A stretch of DNA of 64,000 nt from Streptomyces sp. RPA4-2 (GCF_012273515.2 NZ_CP050975.2:3100001-3164000); one strand, 5' to 3'; positions 28,199-39,724 are shown, counted from the first letter of the stretch. Notes: a model not told the origin generated them from the letters alone. Made by a program: numbers and translations.

Positions 28199-29137
28199 TC
28201 AGGCCTTCAGGGCGTCGTACGACACTCCGGTGAGCTGCTCGGAAACGTCCCAGAGCCGCTCGCCCGCCGCGTCGTTGCGGGTCCGGCCGGTCCGCCAGGA
28301 CTCCGCCGGCGCGCCACGCCACATCGCGAACGAGGGTCCGGTGAAGGAGTCGGGGCGCACGCCGGGCGCGGTGGCCGCGTACAGCGTGGGCAGGGCGCCC
28401 GCCCGCGGGCTCTGCCCGAAGACCCGGTTGCCGATCTCCATGAACCGCTCGGCCCCCTTGCGGCCGGCCATCCGGGGCCCGGTGGTCTGCAGGTTCGTCG
28501 AGGCGTACCCGGGGTGGGCCGCGGCCGCCACGACGTCGGAGCCGACGGCCGCCAGCCTGCGTGCCAGTTCGTGGGTGAAGAGCAGGTTGGCGGTCTTGGA
28601 GCGGGCGTAGGCGATCCAGCGCCGGTAGGAGGGCCGCGCGCTGTCGAGGTCGTCGATGTCGATGTCGGAGAGCACGTGCATCATGCTCGACACGGTCACG
28701 ACGCGGGCGCGGGGGGTGTTCAGCAACGCGGGGAGCAGCAGTCCGGTGAGGGCGAAGTGCCCCAGGTGGTTGACCCCGAACTGTGTCTCGAACCCGTCGG
28801 TGGTGCGCCCCGGCGGCAGGGCCATCACTCCGGCGTTGTTGACGAGCAGGTCGAGCCGCTCTCCGTACGCATGGTCGTATGTCGCCGCGAACTCCCCGAC
28901 GGAGTCGAGGTCGCCCAGGTCCAGCCGTACGAACTCCACGTCGGCGCCCGGCACTTCGGTCACGATCCGGTCACCGGCCTCGCTCCCCCGCGCCTCGCTG
29001 CGACAGGCCAGCACGACCCGCGCCCCGCGCCGGGCGAGCTCACGCGCCGTCACATAGCCGATCCCGCTGTTGGCGCCGGTGACGACGGCCGTACGACCGC
29101 TCTGGTCGGGGATGTCGTTCACGTTCCACGCGGTCAT
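28199..29137 (-). CDS. SDR family oxidoreductase (retinol dehydrogenase-like)
   Basis: A 312-residue SDR with the longer C-terminal region of the retinol dehydrogenase/WW-domain oxidoreductase group. Motifs: VVTGANSGIGYVTA, the arginine-containing LACRSEARG (suggesting NADP), LLVNNAGVM, GVNHLGHFALT, VSSMMHVL and YARSKTANLLF with the catalytic tyrosine. ATG 29137 follows GAGAGAGG. It converges on the preceding SDR gene with 15 bases between the ends, so the two may share terminator signals but not a transcript. Confidence 0.9.
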   Translation of the reverse strand: MTAWNVNDIPDQSGRTAVVTGANSGIGYVTARELARRGARVVLACRSEARGSEAGDRIVTEVPGADVEFVRLDLGDLDSVGEFAATYDHAYGERLDLLVNNAGVMALPPGRTTDGFETQFGVNHLGHFALTGLLLPALLNTPRARVVTVSSMMHVLSDIDIDDLDSARPSYRRWIAYARSKTANLLFTHELARRLAAVGSDVVAAAAHPGYASTNLQTTGPRMAGRKGAERFMEIGNRVFGQSPRAGALPTLYAATAPGVRPDSFTGPSFAMWRGAPAESWRTGRTRNDAAGERLWDVSEQLTGVSYDALKA

Positions 29138-29297
29138 GCCGGACCTCTCTCCACCGATGTCTGTCCCTCACCGTACGCAATCCGCCACCCGGCCAACGGC
29201 AAGGCGCCGACGGCGGCGACGGCCACGACGCCCAGCGCGCGGGCGAGCAGGACCGGGACGCCGGCCCCGTCCCCGAGAAGCGCGGGCCACGCACGAC

Positions 29298-29327
29298 GGG
29301 GCGGCACCTCGCACAAGGTGCCGCCCC
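29298..29327 (-). terminator. terminator of ppdK
   Basis: Perfect 12-bp arms (GGGGCGGCACCT and its complement) lie around a six-base loop, about 85 bases after the ppdK stop. On the plus strand the hairpin is followed by GCTTCTTT. On the minus strand there is no T-run, which is usual in this genus. Confidence 0.7.
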
Positions 29328-29412
29328 GCTTCTTTCGTACGCCGGAGCCGTCGATCGCCGGTGAGGGTGAATGGTGGTCGACGGGCCCGGAGTCACCGGT
29401 GCTCCCGAAGGG

Positions 29413-32163
<2,751 letters not shown>

Positions 32164-32366
32164 GAGTCTCGACTCCTCGACGTCGCGGTGGCTGCCCTGA
32201 CGGCGAGGAACATACCCAGATCGAAGGCACCTGGGTACGTCCACTTGCACGTCATACGCCTGTAACCACCCGTCCGCCACGCGATCGAAAGTCAAGGCTT
32301 GGCAAGCGCCCGGAGCGGGATGTTTTCACTTCTTGAACGAGTGAGCGCACACTCGCCCACAAAATC

Positions 32367-32479
32367 GCTCATGTGAGCATGCTCCGGCACGCCTGAGTTT
32401 AATCGATGAACGATCAAGGGGTGGCACTGAGTGCCACCCCTTAGGGAAGTGCAGCCGCCCAAGATCCGCTCATCTGAGC
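32367..32479. promoter_or_regulatory. paired GCTCA-N2-TGAGC palindromes upstream of ppdK
   Basis: GCTCATGTGAGC at 32367-32378 and GCTCATCTGAGC at 32468-32479 share flanking bases (CGCTCATnTGAGCAT) and lie 101 bases apart. The first overlaps a second palindrome, GAGCATGCTC. They lie about 200 and 300 bases before the ppdK start, in a 493-base gap, and look like paired operators for an unidentified regulator. Confidence 0.5.
32416..32442. terminator. 13-bp perfect inverted repeat between ROK and ppdK genes
   Basis: AAGGGGTGGCACT and its exact complement are separated by one base. The real loop would be CTGAG. It probably ends the ROK transcript coming from the right, though a T-run is missing and it lies 215 bases past that gene. 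It could instead be part of the operator array around it. Confidence 0.5.
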
Positions 32480-32590
32480 ATTACACCGATCAGAGGTGGC
32501 GAGAATCACGCCGGAACGAGGGCCGGAATTTCATCATGCGGACCACGACGCGGACGCGACACACGGCTGTCACTTGGCACCGGCCACCGG

Positions 32591-32615
32591 GCACCAGGCA
32601 CCAGGCACCAGGCAC
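32591..32615 (+). repeat. GCACCAG heptamer tandem repeat
   Basis: Three and a half copies of GCACCAG lie 42 bases beyond the 3' end of the ROK gene. No function is evident. Confidence 0.7.
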
Positions 32616-32656
32616 GGAAGGCTCGGACAGCGCGCGGGCTCGGACGGCCCACAGGC

Positions 32657-33892
32657 TCAGACGCCCAGCGCCGCCAGCCGCTCCTCGACCCGCTCCGGCG
32701 CGTACAGGTACTCGACGACCAGCGCCCCGGCGCCGACCAGTCCGGCCCGCTCGCCGAGCTTCGACGTCACCACGTCCAGATGAGCGGTGGAGCGGGGCAG
32801 CGCCCGCTGGTACAGGAGCTCACGCACGCCCGTGAGGAACGGGGTTCCGGCCAGGTCTCCGGCGATCATCAGAACACCCGGGTTCAGCAGGGTCACGACG
32901 GTCGCGAGGACGTCCCCGACCTGCCGCCCCGCCTCCCGTGCGAGCGCCATCGCCTCCGGGTGCCCGGCCGTCAGCAGGTCGCGCACGTCCGAGCCGGACG
33001 CGGCCGGCACTCCGGACTCCACGAGCCGCCGCGCCACGGCGCCACCGCTCGCGACGGCCGCCAGGCATCCGTACGAGCCGCACCGGCACAGCGCGTCGGC
33101 GCCGACCCGGATGTGCCCTATGTCGCCGGCGCCGCCGTCGACACCCCGGTAGATGGAGCCGCCGACGACCATGCCCGCGCCGATACCGGTGGAGACCTTG
33201 ACCAGGGCGAACGCCGAGCAGTCCGGGTACCCGGCGCGCTGTTCGCCGTACGCCATCAGGTTGGCGTCGTTGTCGACGAGGACGGGGACACCGGAGCCGC
33301 CGCCGCCCGTCTGCTCCGCGAAGGCGCGCCCCAGGCGCCCCCGGATGTCGTAACCGTCCCAGCCCGGCATGATCGGCGGCTGCACGACCCGTCCGGTCTC
33401 GCTGTCGACCGGGCCCGGCACCGCCAGCCCGATCCCGCACACCGAGCCCACGGGCCGCCCGGCCTTCTCCAGCAGTTCGGCGAACCAGCCGCCCAGTTCG
33501 CCGAGGACCGCGTCCGGGCCGTCCTCGATACGCAGCGTGCCGTGGTGCTCGGCCTGGATCTCGCCGGTCAGCGAGACCACGGCGGCCCGGCCGTGCCGGG
33601 TGTCGAGATCGGCGGCGAGGACGACGGCGTGCGCGTCGTCGAACTCCAGGGTGATGGAGGGGCGGCCGCCCAGCGGTGAGTCCACCGGGCCGCCCGCGCC
33701 CTCACGCAGCCAGCCCGCGCGGAAGAGCCGGTCGAGGCGCTGGCCGACCGTGGCCCGGGACAGACCGGTGGCCTGCTGGAGCGCGCCGCGCGTCGTGGCA
33801 CGGCCGCTGCGCACCAGTTCGAGCAGATCTCCGGCGCTTGCCTGGTTCCCGGCCCTCATGGCCTTCGCCGCCCTTCCCGTCGTGCCGGTCAT
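32657..33892 (-). CDS. ROK family transcriptional regulator
   Basis: A 411-residue protein. The N-terminal winged helix is TTRGALQQATGLSRATVGQRLDRL. The ROK sugar-kinase-like domain follows, with VCGIGLAVPGPVD, VLVDNDANLMA, STGIGAGMVVGG and the zinc motif GHIRVGADALCRCGSYGCLA. Proteins of this build are usually repressors that sense a sugar or phosphosugar. It is divergent from the two glycoside hydrolase-like genes, with about 120 bases holding both promoters, so it probably controls them and itself. The start at 33892 follows GGGGTGGGG; the in-frame ATG 11 codons later is an alternative. Confidence 0.92.
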   Translation of the reverse strand: MTGTTGRAAKAMRAGNQASAGDLLELVRSGRATTRGALQQATGLSRATVGQRLDRLFRAGWLREGAGGPVDSPLGGRPSITLEFDDAHAVVLAADLDTRHGRAAVVSLTGEIQAEHHGTLRIEDGPDAVLGELGGWFAELLEKAGRPVGSVCGIGLAVPGPVDSETGRVVQPPIMPGWDGYDIRGRLGRAFAEQTGGGGSGVPVLVDNDANLMAYGEQRAGYPDCSAFALVKVSTGIGAGMVVGGSIYRGVDGGAGDIGHIRVGADALCRCGSYGCLAAVASGGAVARRLVESGVPAASGSDVRDLLTAGHPEAMALAREAGRQVGDVLATVVTLLNPGVLMIAGDLAGTPFLTGVRELLYQRALPRSTAHLDVVTSKLGERAGLVGAGALVVEYLYAPERVEERLAALGV

Positions 33893-33936
33893 GCCCCACC
33901 CCTTGCGTTCCCCAACTCTGCATTACATATTGGGTT

Positions 33937-33966
33937 TTGCGTGTTAAATAGACGTAACCCTACGGT
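33937..33966 (+). promoter_or_regulatory. promoter of the glycoside hydrolase operon
   Basis: TTGCGT and TACGGT are 18 bases apart. On the other strand TTAACA and TAATGC (spacing 16) overlap this region and would serve the ROK gene. The locally AT-rich core contains TTAAATAG. The overlap of divergent promoters is suited to one repressor site, which I cannot define further. Confidence 0.45.
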
Positions 33967-34011
33967 ACCCAGTGCCGAACCGGTCGGCCGGACGTCTTCG
34001 GGGAGACCTGA

Positions 34012-35853
34012 GTGGACAGCACAACCCAACTCACCATCCGCCGCACGGGAATCACCACCCCCGTGCGCACCTCGGGCTCCCCCGCTCCGCCCGGTTCGGG
34101 CGAGATCACCCACTCCGCCGCCGACGTATACGATCCCGTCCGGTCCGCCGGGTCGCTGCACCTCAGGGCCGCCCACGTGCTCGAAGGCAACTGGACGGGA
34201 ACGTCCACCGTCCCCTCGCGCGGCCTGTATCCGCACCAGTGGTCCTGGGACTCGGCCTTCATCGCGATCGGGCTGCGCCATGTGTCCCCCCTGCGGGCGC
34301 AGACGGAACTGGAGACCCTGCTCGGCGCCCAGTGGGGTGACGGCCGGATTCCGCACATCGTGTTCAACCCCTCCGTCCCACTCGACGCGTACTTCCCGAG
34401 CCCCGACTTCTGGCGCTCCTCGACCGCAGGGCGCGCCGCGGGTGCCCCGCGCACCGTACAGACGTCGGGCATCGTGCAGCCACCGGTGCACGCGCTCGCC
34501 GCCTGGCTGGTGCACCAGGCCGACCCCGGCCTGTCCCGGGCGCGGTCCTTCCTTCCCCGGGTGTATCCCCGCCTCGCGGCCTGGCACCGCTATCTGCTGC
34601 ACCGCCGGGACCTGGGTGGCGGCGGGCTCGCCTCCGTGGTCCACCCCTGGGAGCAGGGCATGGACAACAGCCCCTGCTGGGACGCCCCGCTCGGCCGGAT
34701 CACCCCGGCCCCGCCGCGCACCTTCCGGCGCGCCGACCTCGACCACGGGTCCGCCGAGGACCGCCCGACGGATCTCGACTACGGGCGGTACGTGCGGCTC
34801 GCGACGGACTACCGGGACGGCGGATACGCCGACGGGGCCGGGGCGGAGGCCGGGGCCGGCGCGGGCCGATTCGCCGTCGAGGACCCGGCGTTCAACGCGC
34901 TGCTGATCGCCTCCGAGCACGCGCTCGCGGCCATCGCCCGGGAACTGGGCGCGGCCGGGACCGCACGGCACGCACGCGCGGAGCGCCTGACGGCGGCGCT
35001 GGTGGCGCGGCTGTGGGACCCGGCCGAGGGGATGTTCTTCTGCCGGGACGTGTACGGCGGAGGCGAGGGCGAGAGCGGTGCTCACGGAACGGAGCGGCGC
35101 TCTCCGAGTGGCGATCGCACGTCGGAGCCGTGCTTACAGAGCGGTGCTCTCGAAGCGGAGCGGCGCTCACGGGCCGGCGATCGCGCCGCGGAACAACGCG
35201 CGCAGAGCGGTGCTCTCGAAGCGGAGCACCGGTCACAGAGCGATGCTCGCGAACGAGAGCAGCGCTCGCGGAGCGGTGCTCACGGTACGGAGCGGCGCTC
35301 TCCAAGTGGCGCCCTGATCCCCGAGCGCAGTGTCGCCGGGCTGCTGCCGCTCATCCTTCCCGCGCTGCCCCGCGACATCGCCACCACCCTCGTCCGCACC
35401 GCGGGCGGCCCGCACTTCGGGCTCGGCGGGGTCGCCCGGCTGGTGCCCAGCTACGACCTGACCGGGCACGCCTTCGACCCGCGCCGCTACTGGCGTGGCC
35501 CGGCCTGGTTCAACACCAACTGGCTGCTGGAGCGCGGGCTGCGGCTGCACGGGGAGCACGGGCGCGCGCAGGAGCTGCGCTCGGCGCTGCTGGAGACGGC
35601 GGACACGTCCGGGTTCGCGGAGTACGTGGATCCGTACACCGGCGAGGCCTGCGGAGCACTCGGCTTCAGCTGGACGGCCGCGCTGACGCTGGACCTGCTG
35701 CACGAGCCCCCAGGGGCGGACCAGGTCGTGTCCCGTCCGGGGCGCGACACGTTCGACACGGCACAGGGCGCGGCCCCGCACGGCACACCGCCGGACGGCA
35801 CGGCACCGCGCGGTTCATTCGAGACGGGCGCCAAGGGAGGGGACCGGGGATGA
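34012..35853 (+). CDS. MGH1-like glycoside hydrolase family protein with internal repeat insertion
   Basis: A 613-residue alpha/alpha-barrel glycosidase-like protein. The N-terminal half has GLYPHQWSWDSAFIAIGLRHV, IPHIVFNPS and HPWEQGMDNSPCWDAPL. The C-terminal part has GPAWFNTNWLLERGLR and SGFAEYVDPYTGEACGALGFSWTAAL. These segments are typical of MGH1-like/GH63-related proteins. Between them (about residues 353-436) lies a charged, low-complexity insert made of a 22-residue repeat encoded by a 66-bp tandem repeat, which is foreign to the fold. GTG 34012 is chosen. The stop overlaps the next start by four bases. It probably acts in the cytoplasm on an oligosaccharide or glycoside, under ROK control. 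Confidence 0.8.
   Translation: MDSTTQLTIRRTGITTPVRTSGSPAPPGSGEITHSAADVYDPVRSAGSLHLRAAHVLEGNWTGTSTVPSRGLYPHQWSWDSAFIAIGLRHVSPLRAQTELETLLGAQWGDGRIPHIVFNPSVPLDAYFPSPDFWRSSTAGRAAGAPRTVQTSGIVQPPVHALAAWLVHQADPGLSRARSFLPRVYPRLAAWHRYLLHRRDLGGGGLASVVHPWEQGMDNSPCWDAPLGRITPAPPRTFRRADLDHGSAEDRPTDLDYGRYVRLATDYRDGGYADGAGAEAGAGAGRFAVEDPAFNALLIASEHALAAIARELGAAGTARHARAERLTAALVARLWDPAEGMFFCRDVYGGGEGESGAHGTERRSPSGDRTSEPCLQSGALEAERRSRAGDRAAEQRAQSGALEAEHRSQSDAREREQRSRSGAHGTERRSPSGALIPERSVAGLLPLILPALPRDIATTLVRTAGGPHFGLGGVARLVPSYDLTGHAFDPRRYWRGPAWFNTNWLLERGLRLHGEHGRAQELRSALLETADTSGFAEYVDPYTGEACGALGFSWTAALTLDLLHEPPGADQVVSRPGRDTFDTAQGAAPHGTPPDGTAPRGSFETGAKGGDRG
35073..35320 (+). repeat. 66-bp in-frame tandem repeat with GAGC-N3-GCTC palindromes
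   Basis: GAGCGGTGCTC occurs at 35073, 35139, 35205 and 35271, exactly 66 bases apart. A second palindrome 19 bases later in each unit (GAGCGGCGCTC, degenerate in the third) has the same period. Nine perfect GAGC-N3-GCTC sites are present. The unit is 22 codons, so the reading frame is kept. Units 1 and 4 encode SGAHGTERRSPSG; units 2 and 3 encode SGALEAE. Confidence 0.92.
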
Positions 35854-37787
35854 CGGACCGGCATCATCTGCTCGTGCACGGTGGGACGTTCGCCGCCGTG
35901 GGTGACGGCGGGGACATCAGCGGGGTGCGGGGCGGCAGCTCCCCGGACGGGCTGTTCGTACGGGACGCCCGGCACCTCAGCCGCTGGCAGCTGACCGTCG
36001 ACGGCGCGGTGCCCGAGGCACTGACGCCGGTCTCGGACGGGGACACGGCGCGCTGTGTGCTCGTCCCGCGCGGCGGCCGCAACGAACCGCCCGCGTACAC
36101 GCTCTTCCGTGAACAGGCGGTCACCGACGGCGCGTTCGTGGAGGCGCTGCGCGTCACCAGCAACCGTCCGACGCCCACGACCGTGCGTATCGCGCTCACC
36201 GTCGACGCCGACTTCACGGACCAGTTCGAGCTGCGCTCCGACCACCGCACGTACGTCAAGACCGGCGCCGTACGGGAGCGCCGGATCCTGGACGACGGGG
36301 TGGAGTTCAGCTACCGGCGCCGGGAGTGGCGGTCCTGTACGACGGTCACCTCCGAGCCGCCGCCGGGCGGGGTCGAGGAGACGGGCACGGGCGCCCGGCG
36401 CCTCGTGTGGACCCTGGACCTCCCGCCGCACGAATCGGCGGAGCTGTCGCTGCGCGTCGCGGCGCGTCCGCACGGCGCGCTGAAGGAGCCGCAGGTGCCG
36501 CTCTCCCCCGCCGCGGCGAACGACCGGCTGCTCGCGCTGGAGGACGAGTTCGCGGAGGGCGTGCCCTTCCCGACCGGCTGGCCGGAGCTGGCCGCGGCCT
36601 GCGCGCGCGGGCTGTCGGACCTCGCGGTGCTCCAGGTCCCGGCGACCGGCCCGGACGGCGAGGAACTGCGGGTGCCGGCCGCCGGGGTGCCCTGGTTCCT
36701 CACCCTGCTGGGCCGTGACGCCCTGCTGACCTCGCTGTTCGCGCTTCCCTACCGCCCCCGGCTCGCCGCCGCCACGCTGCCCGCGCTCGCCGCGACCCAG
36801 GCGGTCGAGGTGGGGGCGGCCGCGGTGGCCCAGCCCGGCAAGATCGTGCACGAGGTGCGGCACGGCGAGCTGGCGCACTTCGGGCAGGTGCCGTACGGGC
36901 GGTACTACGGGTCGGTGGACGCCACGCCGCTGTTCCTGGTGCTGCTCGGCGCGTACACCGAGCAGACCGGGGACGTGGCCCTGGCCCGGCGGCTGGAGTC
37001 GCACGCCCGCGCGGCGATCGGCTGGATGCTGGACCACGGCGGACTGACCTCGTGCGGCTATCTCGTCTACCGCGCGGACGGCGGCGGTCTCGCCAACCAG
37101 AACTGGAAGGACTCCCCGGGCGCGATCTGCTCGGCGGACGGCAGCCGTCCCAGTGGGCCGGTGATGGCGGCGGGCGCGCAGGGATACGCGTACGACGCGC
37201 TGCGCCGCACCGCCCATCTGTCCCGGACGGTCTGGGGCGACGAGGTCTACGCGGCCCTTCTGGAACAGGCCGCCGGTGATCTCCGCGACCGCTTCCAGCG
37301 GGACTTCTGGATGAGCGAACAGGCCTTCCCCGCGCTGGCGTTGGACGGCGACGGCCGTCAGGTCGACGCGCTCGCCTCGGACGCGGGCCATCTGCTGTGG
37401 TCCGGTCTCCTGGACAAGGAGTACGGCGAACTGGTCGGCCGGCGGCTGCTGGAGCCGGACTTCTTCTCGGGCTGGGGCGTCCGCACCCTGGCCGCCGGCC
37501 AGCCCGCGTACCACCCGCTGTCGTACCACCGCGGTTCGGTCTGGCCGCACGACAACGCGCTGATCACGCTGGGGCTGGCCCGCTACGGCCTGCACGACGA
37601 GGCCCGCGCGGTCGCCCACGCCCTGGTCGACGCGGCCACGGCGGCCGGCCACCGGCTCCCCGAGGTCCTCGCGGGCTACGGCCGCGCCACGCACACGGAG
37701 CCGGTGCCCTACCCGCACGCGTGCGTACGGGAGTCGAGGTCGGCGGCGGCGCCGCTGGCGCTGCTGACGGCGGTGGGGGGAGCCTGA
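35850..37787 (+). CDS. amylo-alpha-1,6-glucosidase / glycogen debranching-like protein
   Basis: A 645-residue protein starting in the ATGA overlap with the previous gene. Residues 1-200 form the beta-rich N-terminal domain of debranching-type proteins (FVRDARHLSRWQLTVDG, FTDQFELR). The C-terminal alpha/alpha barrel shows WFLTLLGRDALLTSLFAL, GKIVHEVRHGELAHFG, YYGSVDATPLFLVLL, NQNWKDSPGAICS and YHRGSVWPHDNALI, the conserved active-site cleft of this family. It is likely to split alpha-glucosidic links in short saccharides. It shares an operon with the MGH1-like gene, opposite the ROK regulator. Confidence 0.88.
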   Translation: MTDRHHLLVHGGTFAAVGDGGDISGVRGGSSPDGLFVRDARHLSRWQLTVDGAVPEALTPVSDGDTARCVLVPRGGRNEPPAYTLFREQAVTDGAFVEALRVTSNRPTPTTVRIALTVDADFTDQFELRSDHRTYVKTGAVRERRILDDGVEFSYRRREWRSCTTVTSEPPPGGVEETGTGARRLVWTLDLPPHESAELSLRVAARPHGALKEPQVPLSPAAANDRLLALEDEFAEGVPFPTGWPELAAACARGLSDLAVLQVPATGPDGEELRVPAAGVPWFLTLLGRDALLTSLFALPYRPRLAAATLPALAATQAVEVGAAAVAQPGKIVHEVRHGELAHFGQVPYGRYYGSVDATPLFLVLLGAYTEQTGDVALARRLESHARAAIGWMLDHGGLTSCGYLVYRADGGGLANQNWKDSPGAICSADGSRPSGPVMAAGAQGYAYDALRRTAHLSRTVWGDEVYAALLEQAAGDLRDRFQRDFWMSEQAFPALALDGDGRQVDALASDAGHLLWSGLLDKEYGELVGRRLLEPDFFSGWGVRTLAAGQPAYHPLSYHRGSVWPHDNALITLGLARYGLHDEARAVAHALVDAATAAGHRLPEVLAGYGRATHTEPVPYPHACVRESRSAAAPLALLTAVGGA

Positions 37788-37793
37788 CGGGAC

Positions 37794-38321
37794 TCAGGGA
37801 GCGCTCATGGCGTCCCGGGCCGTCCCGATGAACCGCTCCAGCGTGTGGCGGAAGGCCGCGTGGGCCTCCTCGAAGCGTTCGCGGGCGCCCGGGTCGCCGC
37901 AGGTCACGCGCCACAGCGCGCGGTTGGCCTGCGCCGCCGCCTGCTGGAGTGCGGTGGCCGCCTCGGCGGCCCGGACCGGGCCCTCCAGGACGACGACCCG
38001 GACACCGCGCATGAGTGGGTCGAAGGCGCCGCGCAGTTCGTCGCGCAGTTCCTGAACGCGCGTCAGACGGTCGTCGGGGTCGTCGAGTTGGGTGTAGGCG
38101 TCGCCGACCCGCCAGTACAACTGGCCGGTGAGGTGAGCCTGTTCCATGAGGTCGAGGTAGGCGGCGCGCCGGGTCTCCCGTAGCCGGTCACGGTGCTGGA
38201 CCCGGGCCGACGCCTCGGCCTGGACCCGGGCCGCGCGGGCGTTGCCCAGGGTGGTCACCCAGCCGGCGAGCACCGCCGTCGCGCCGGTGAGGACCGCGAC
38301 CCATACCGTGCTGTCCGTCAC
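37794..38321 (-). CDS. hypothetical protein with N-terminal membrane helix and coiled coil
   Basis: A 175-residue protein. The N-terminus has one membrane helix (VWVAVLTGATAVLAGWVTTLG), followed by a long Ala/Arg/Gln-rich helical region (RAARVQAEASARVQHRDRLRETRR) that looks like a coiled coil, then further helices. No catalytic motif is visible. The family occurs widely in Streptomyces without an assigned function. It converges on the debranching-like gene with six bases between the ends. Confidence 0.7.
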   Translation of the reverse strand: MTDSTVWVAVLTGATAVLAGWVTTLGNARAARVQAEASARVQHRDRLRETRRAAYLDLMEQAHLTGQLYWRVGDAYTQLDDPDDRLTRVQELRDELRGAFDPLMRGVRVVVLEGPVRAAEAATALQQAAAQANRALWRVTCGDPGARERFEEAHAAFRHTLERFIGTARDAMSAP

Positions 38322-38388
38322 GCCGATCAGTGTCGGGGAGCGGTGTTCCCCTGTCGAGGGCGCCTGCCGTCGGCAGGGGCCGCGCCGG

Positions 38389-39567
38389 TCAGCCCCCGGA
38401 GGTGTCCAGTTCGGCGTCCTCGCTGATGCCCGCGCAGTCGTACGGGTCCTTCAGCCAGCCGTCCGGCAGGACGACCCGGTTGTTGCCGGAGGTGCGGCCA
38501 CGGGGGCCGTCGGCGCCGGTCGGCCACGCCTGGTCGAGGTCCAACTCGGCGAGCCCTTCGGAGAGTTCGGCGAGCGACGAGGTGATCGCGAGGCGCTTTC
38601 GCATGTCGGAACCGACCGCGAAGCCCTTCAGGTACCAGGCCACGTGCTTGCGGAAGTCGATGACACCGCGGGCCTCGTCGCCGATCCACTCGCCGAGCAG
38701 GGTGGCGTGCCGGACCATGACGGCCGCGACCTCGCGGAGGGTCGGGCGGACGCCGTGCCCGTCGGGGCCTTCGGCCCGGCCGTCCGTACGGCCCTCGAAG
38801 GCCGCCACCAGGTCGGCGAACAGCCATGGCCGGCCGAGGCAGCCGCGCCCGACCACGACGCCGTCGCAGCCGGTCTCGCGCACCATGCGCAGCGCGTCCT
38901 CGGCGGACCAGATGTCGCCGTTGCCGAGGACGGGGATCTCCGGCACGTGCTCCTTGAGGCGCGCGATGGCGTCCCAGTCCGCCGTGCCGCCGTAGTGCTG
39001 CGCGGCGGTGCGGCCGTGCAGCGCGATGGCCGTGACACCCTCCTCGACGGCGATCCGGCCGGCGTCCAGGAAGGTGATGTGGTCGTCGTCGATGCCCTTG
39101 CGCATCTTCATCGTGACGGGCAGGTCCCCGGCGCCGCTCACGGCCTCCCGCAGGATCGCCCGCAGCAGGTTGCGCTTGTAGGGGAGGGCGGAGCCGCCGC
39201 CCTTGCGCGTCACCTTCGGCACCGGGCAGCCGAAGTTCAGGTCGATGTGATCGGCGAGGTCCTCTTCCGCGATCATGCGGACGGCCTTGCCGACGGTCGC
39301 CGGGTCCACGCCGTACAGCTGGATCGAGCGCGGCTGCTCGGTCGCGTCGAAGCGGATCAGCTGCATGGTCTTCTCGTTGCGCTCGACCAGCGCCCGCGTG
39401 GTGATCATCTCGCTGACGAACAGACCCTTGCCGCCGCTGAACTCCCTGCACAGGGTGCGGAAGGGCGCGTTCGTGATCCCGGCCATGGGGGCCAGGACGA
39501 CGGGCGGCTGGACGGCGTGGGGGCCGATCGCCAGCGGGGCGGCGGGGGCGAGGACGGTCGTGGACAT
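38389..39567 (-). CDS. dusB: tRNA-dihydrouridine synthase
   Basis: A 392-residue flavoenzyme that reduces uridine to dihydrouridine in tRNA D-loops. The TIM-barrel signatures are VLAPMAGITNAPFRTLCREF, the FMN-binding and catalytic segment HIDLNFGCPVPKVTRKGGGS with the essential cysteine, VTMKMRKGIDD, ALHGRTAAQHYGG and VLGNGDIWSAEDA. The C-terminal helical tRNA-binding domain is present. The length is normal for actinobacterial DusB. It is transcribed away from the MFS gene; the 157-base gap contains the divergent promoter. Confidence 0.95.
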   Translation of the reverse strand: MSTTVLAPAAPLAIGPHAVQPPVVLAPMAGITNAPFRTLCREFSGGKGLFVSEMITTRALVERNEKTMQLIRFDATEQPRSIQLYGVDPATVGKAVRMIAEEDLADHIDLNFGCPVPKVTRKGGGSALPYKRNLLRAILREAVSGAGDLPVTMKMRKGIDDDHITFLDAGRIAVEEGVTAIALHGRTAAQHYGGTADWDAIARLKEHVPEIPVLGNGDIWSAEDALRMVRETGCDGVVVGRGCLGRPWLFADLVAAFEGRTDGRAEGPDGHGVRPTLREVAAVMVRHATLLGEWIGDEARGVIDFRKHVAWYLKGFAVGSDMRKRLAITSSLAELSEGLAELDLDQAWPTGADGPRGRTSGNNRVVLPDGWLKDPYDCAGISEDAELDTSGG

Positions 39568-39688
39568 TCCCCCATTGTCGCGTACGGGAGCGCGTGCCGT
39601 GACAGTGGTCGAAGCGGTCTCCCGGGGACGTGCGGTGGACGTCGGGGCACGCCGTGACCGCCGTCACGAACTCCACGCGGGTCATTAG

Positions 39689-39718
39689 TTAGACGCACTA
39701 TCGAAGTCGGCGTAGGCT
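39689..39718 (+). promoter_or_regulatory. promoter of the first MFS gene, probably leaderless
   Basis: TTAGAC and TAGGCT are 18 bases apart, and the -10 ends six bases before ATG 39725. The -35 is embedded in TAGTTAGACGCACTA, which looks like a regulator target. Confidence 0.5.
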
Positions 39719-39724
39719 TGTGGA

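Noticed and set aside
29134..29316. 60-codon hydrophobic frame overlapping the SDR start by four bases
   Set aside because: Its TTG start lies in the loop of the ppdK terminator and has no ribosome-binding site; it may be a remnant but cannot be supported as a gene.
35073..35320. Possible CRISPR array in the repeat region
   Set aside because: The unit is 66 bp with no unique spacers, lies inside a coding frame, and no cas gene is present.
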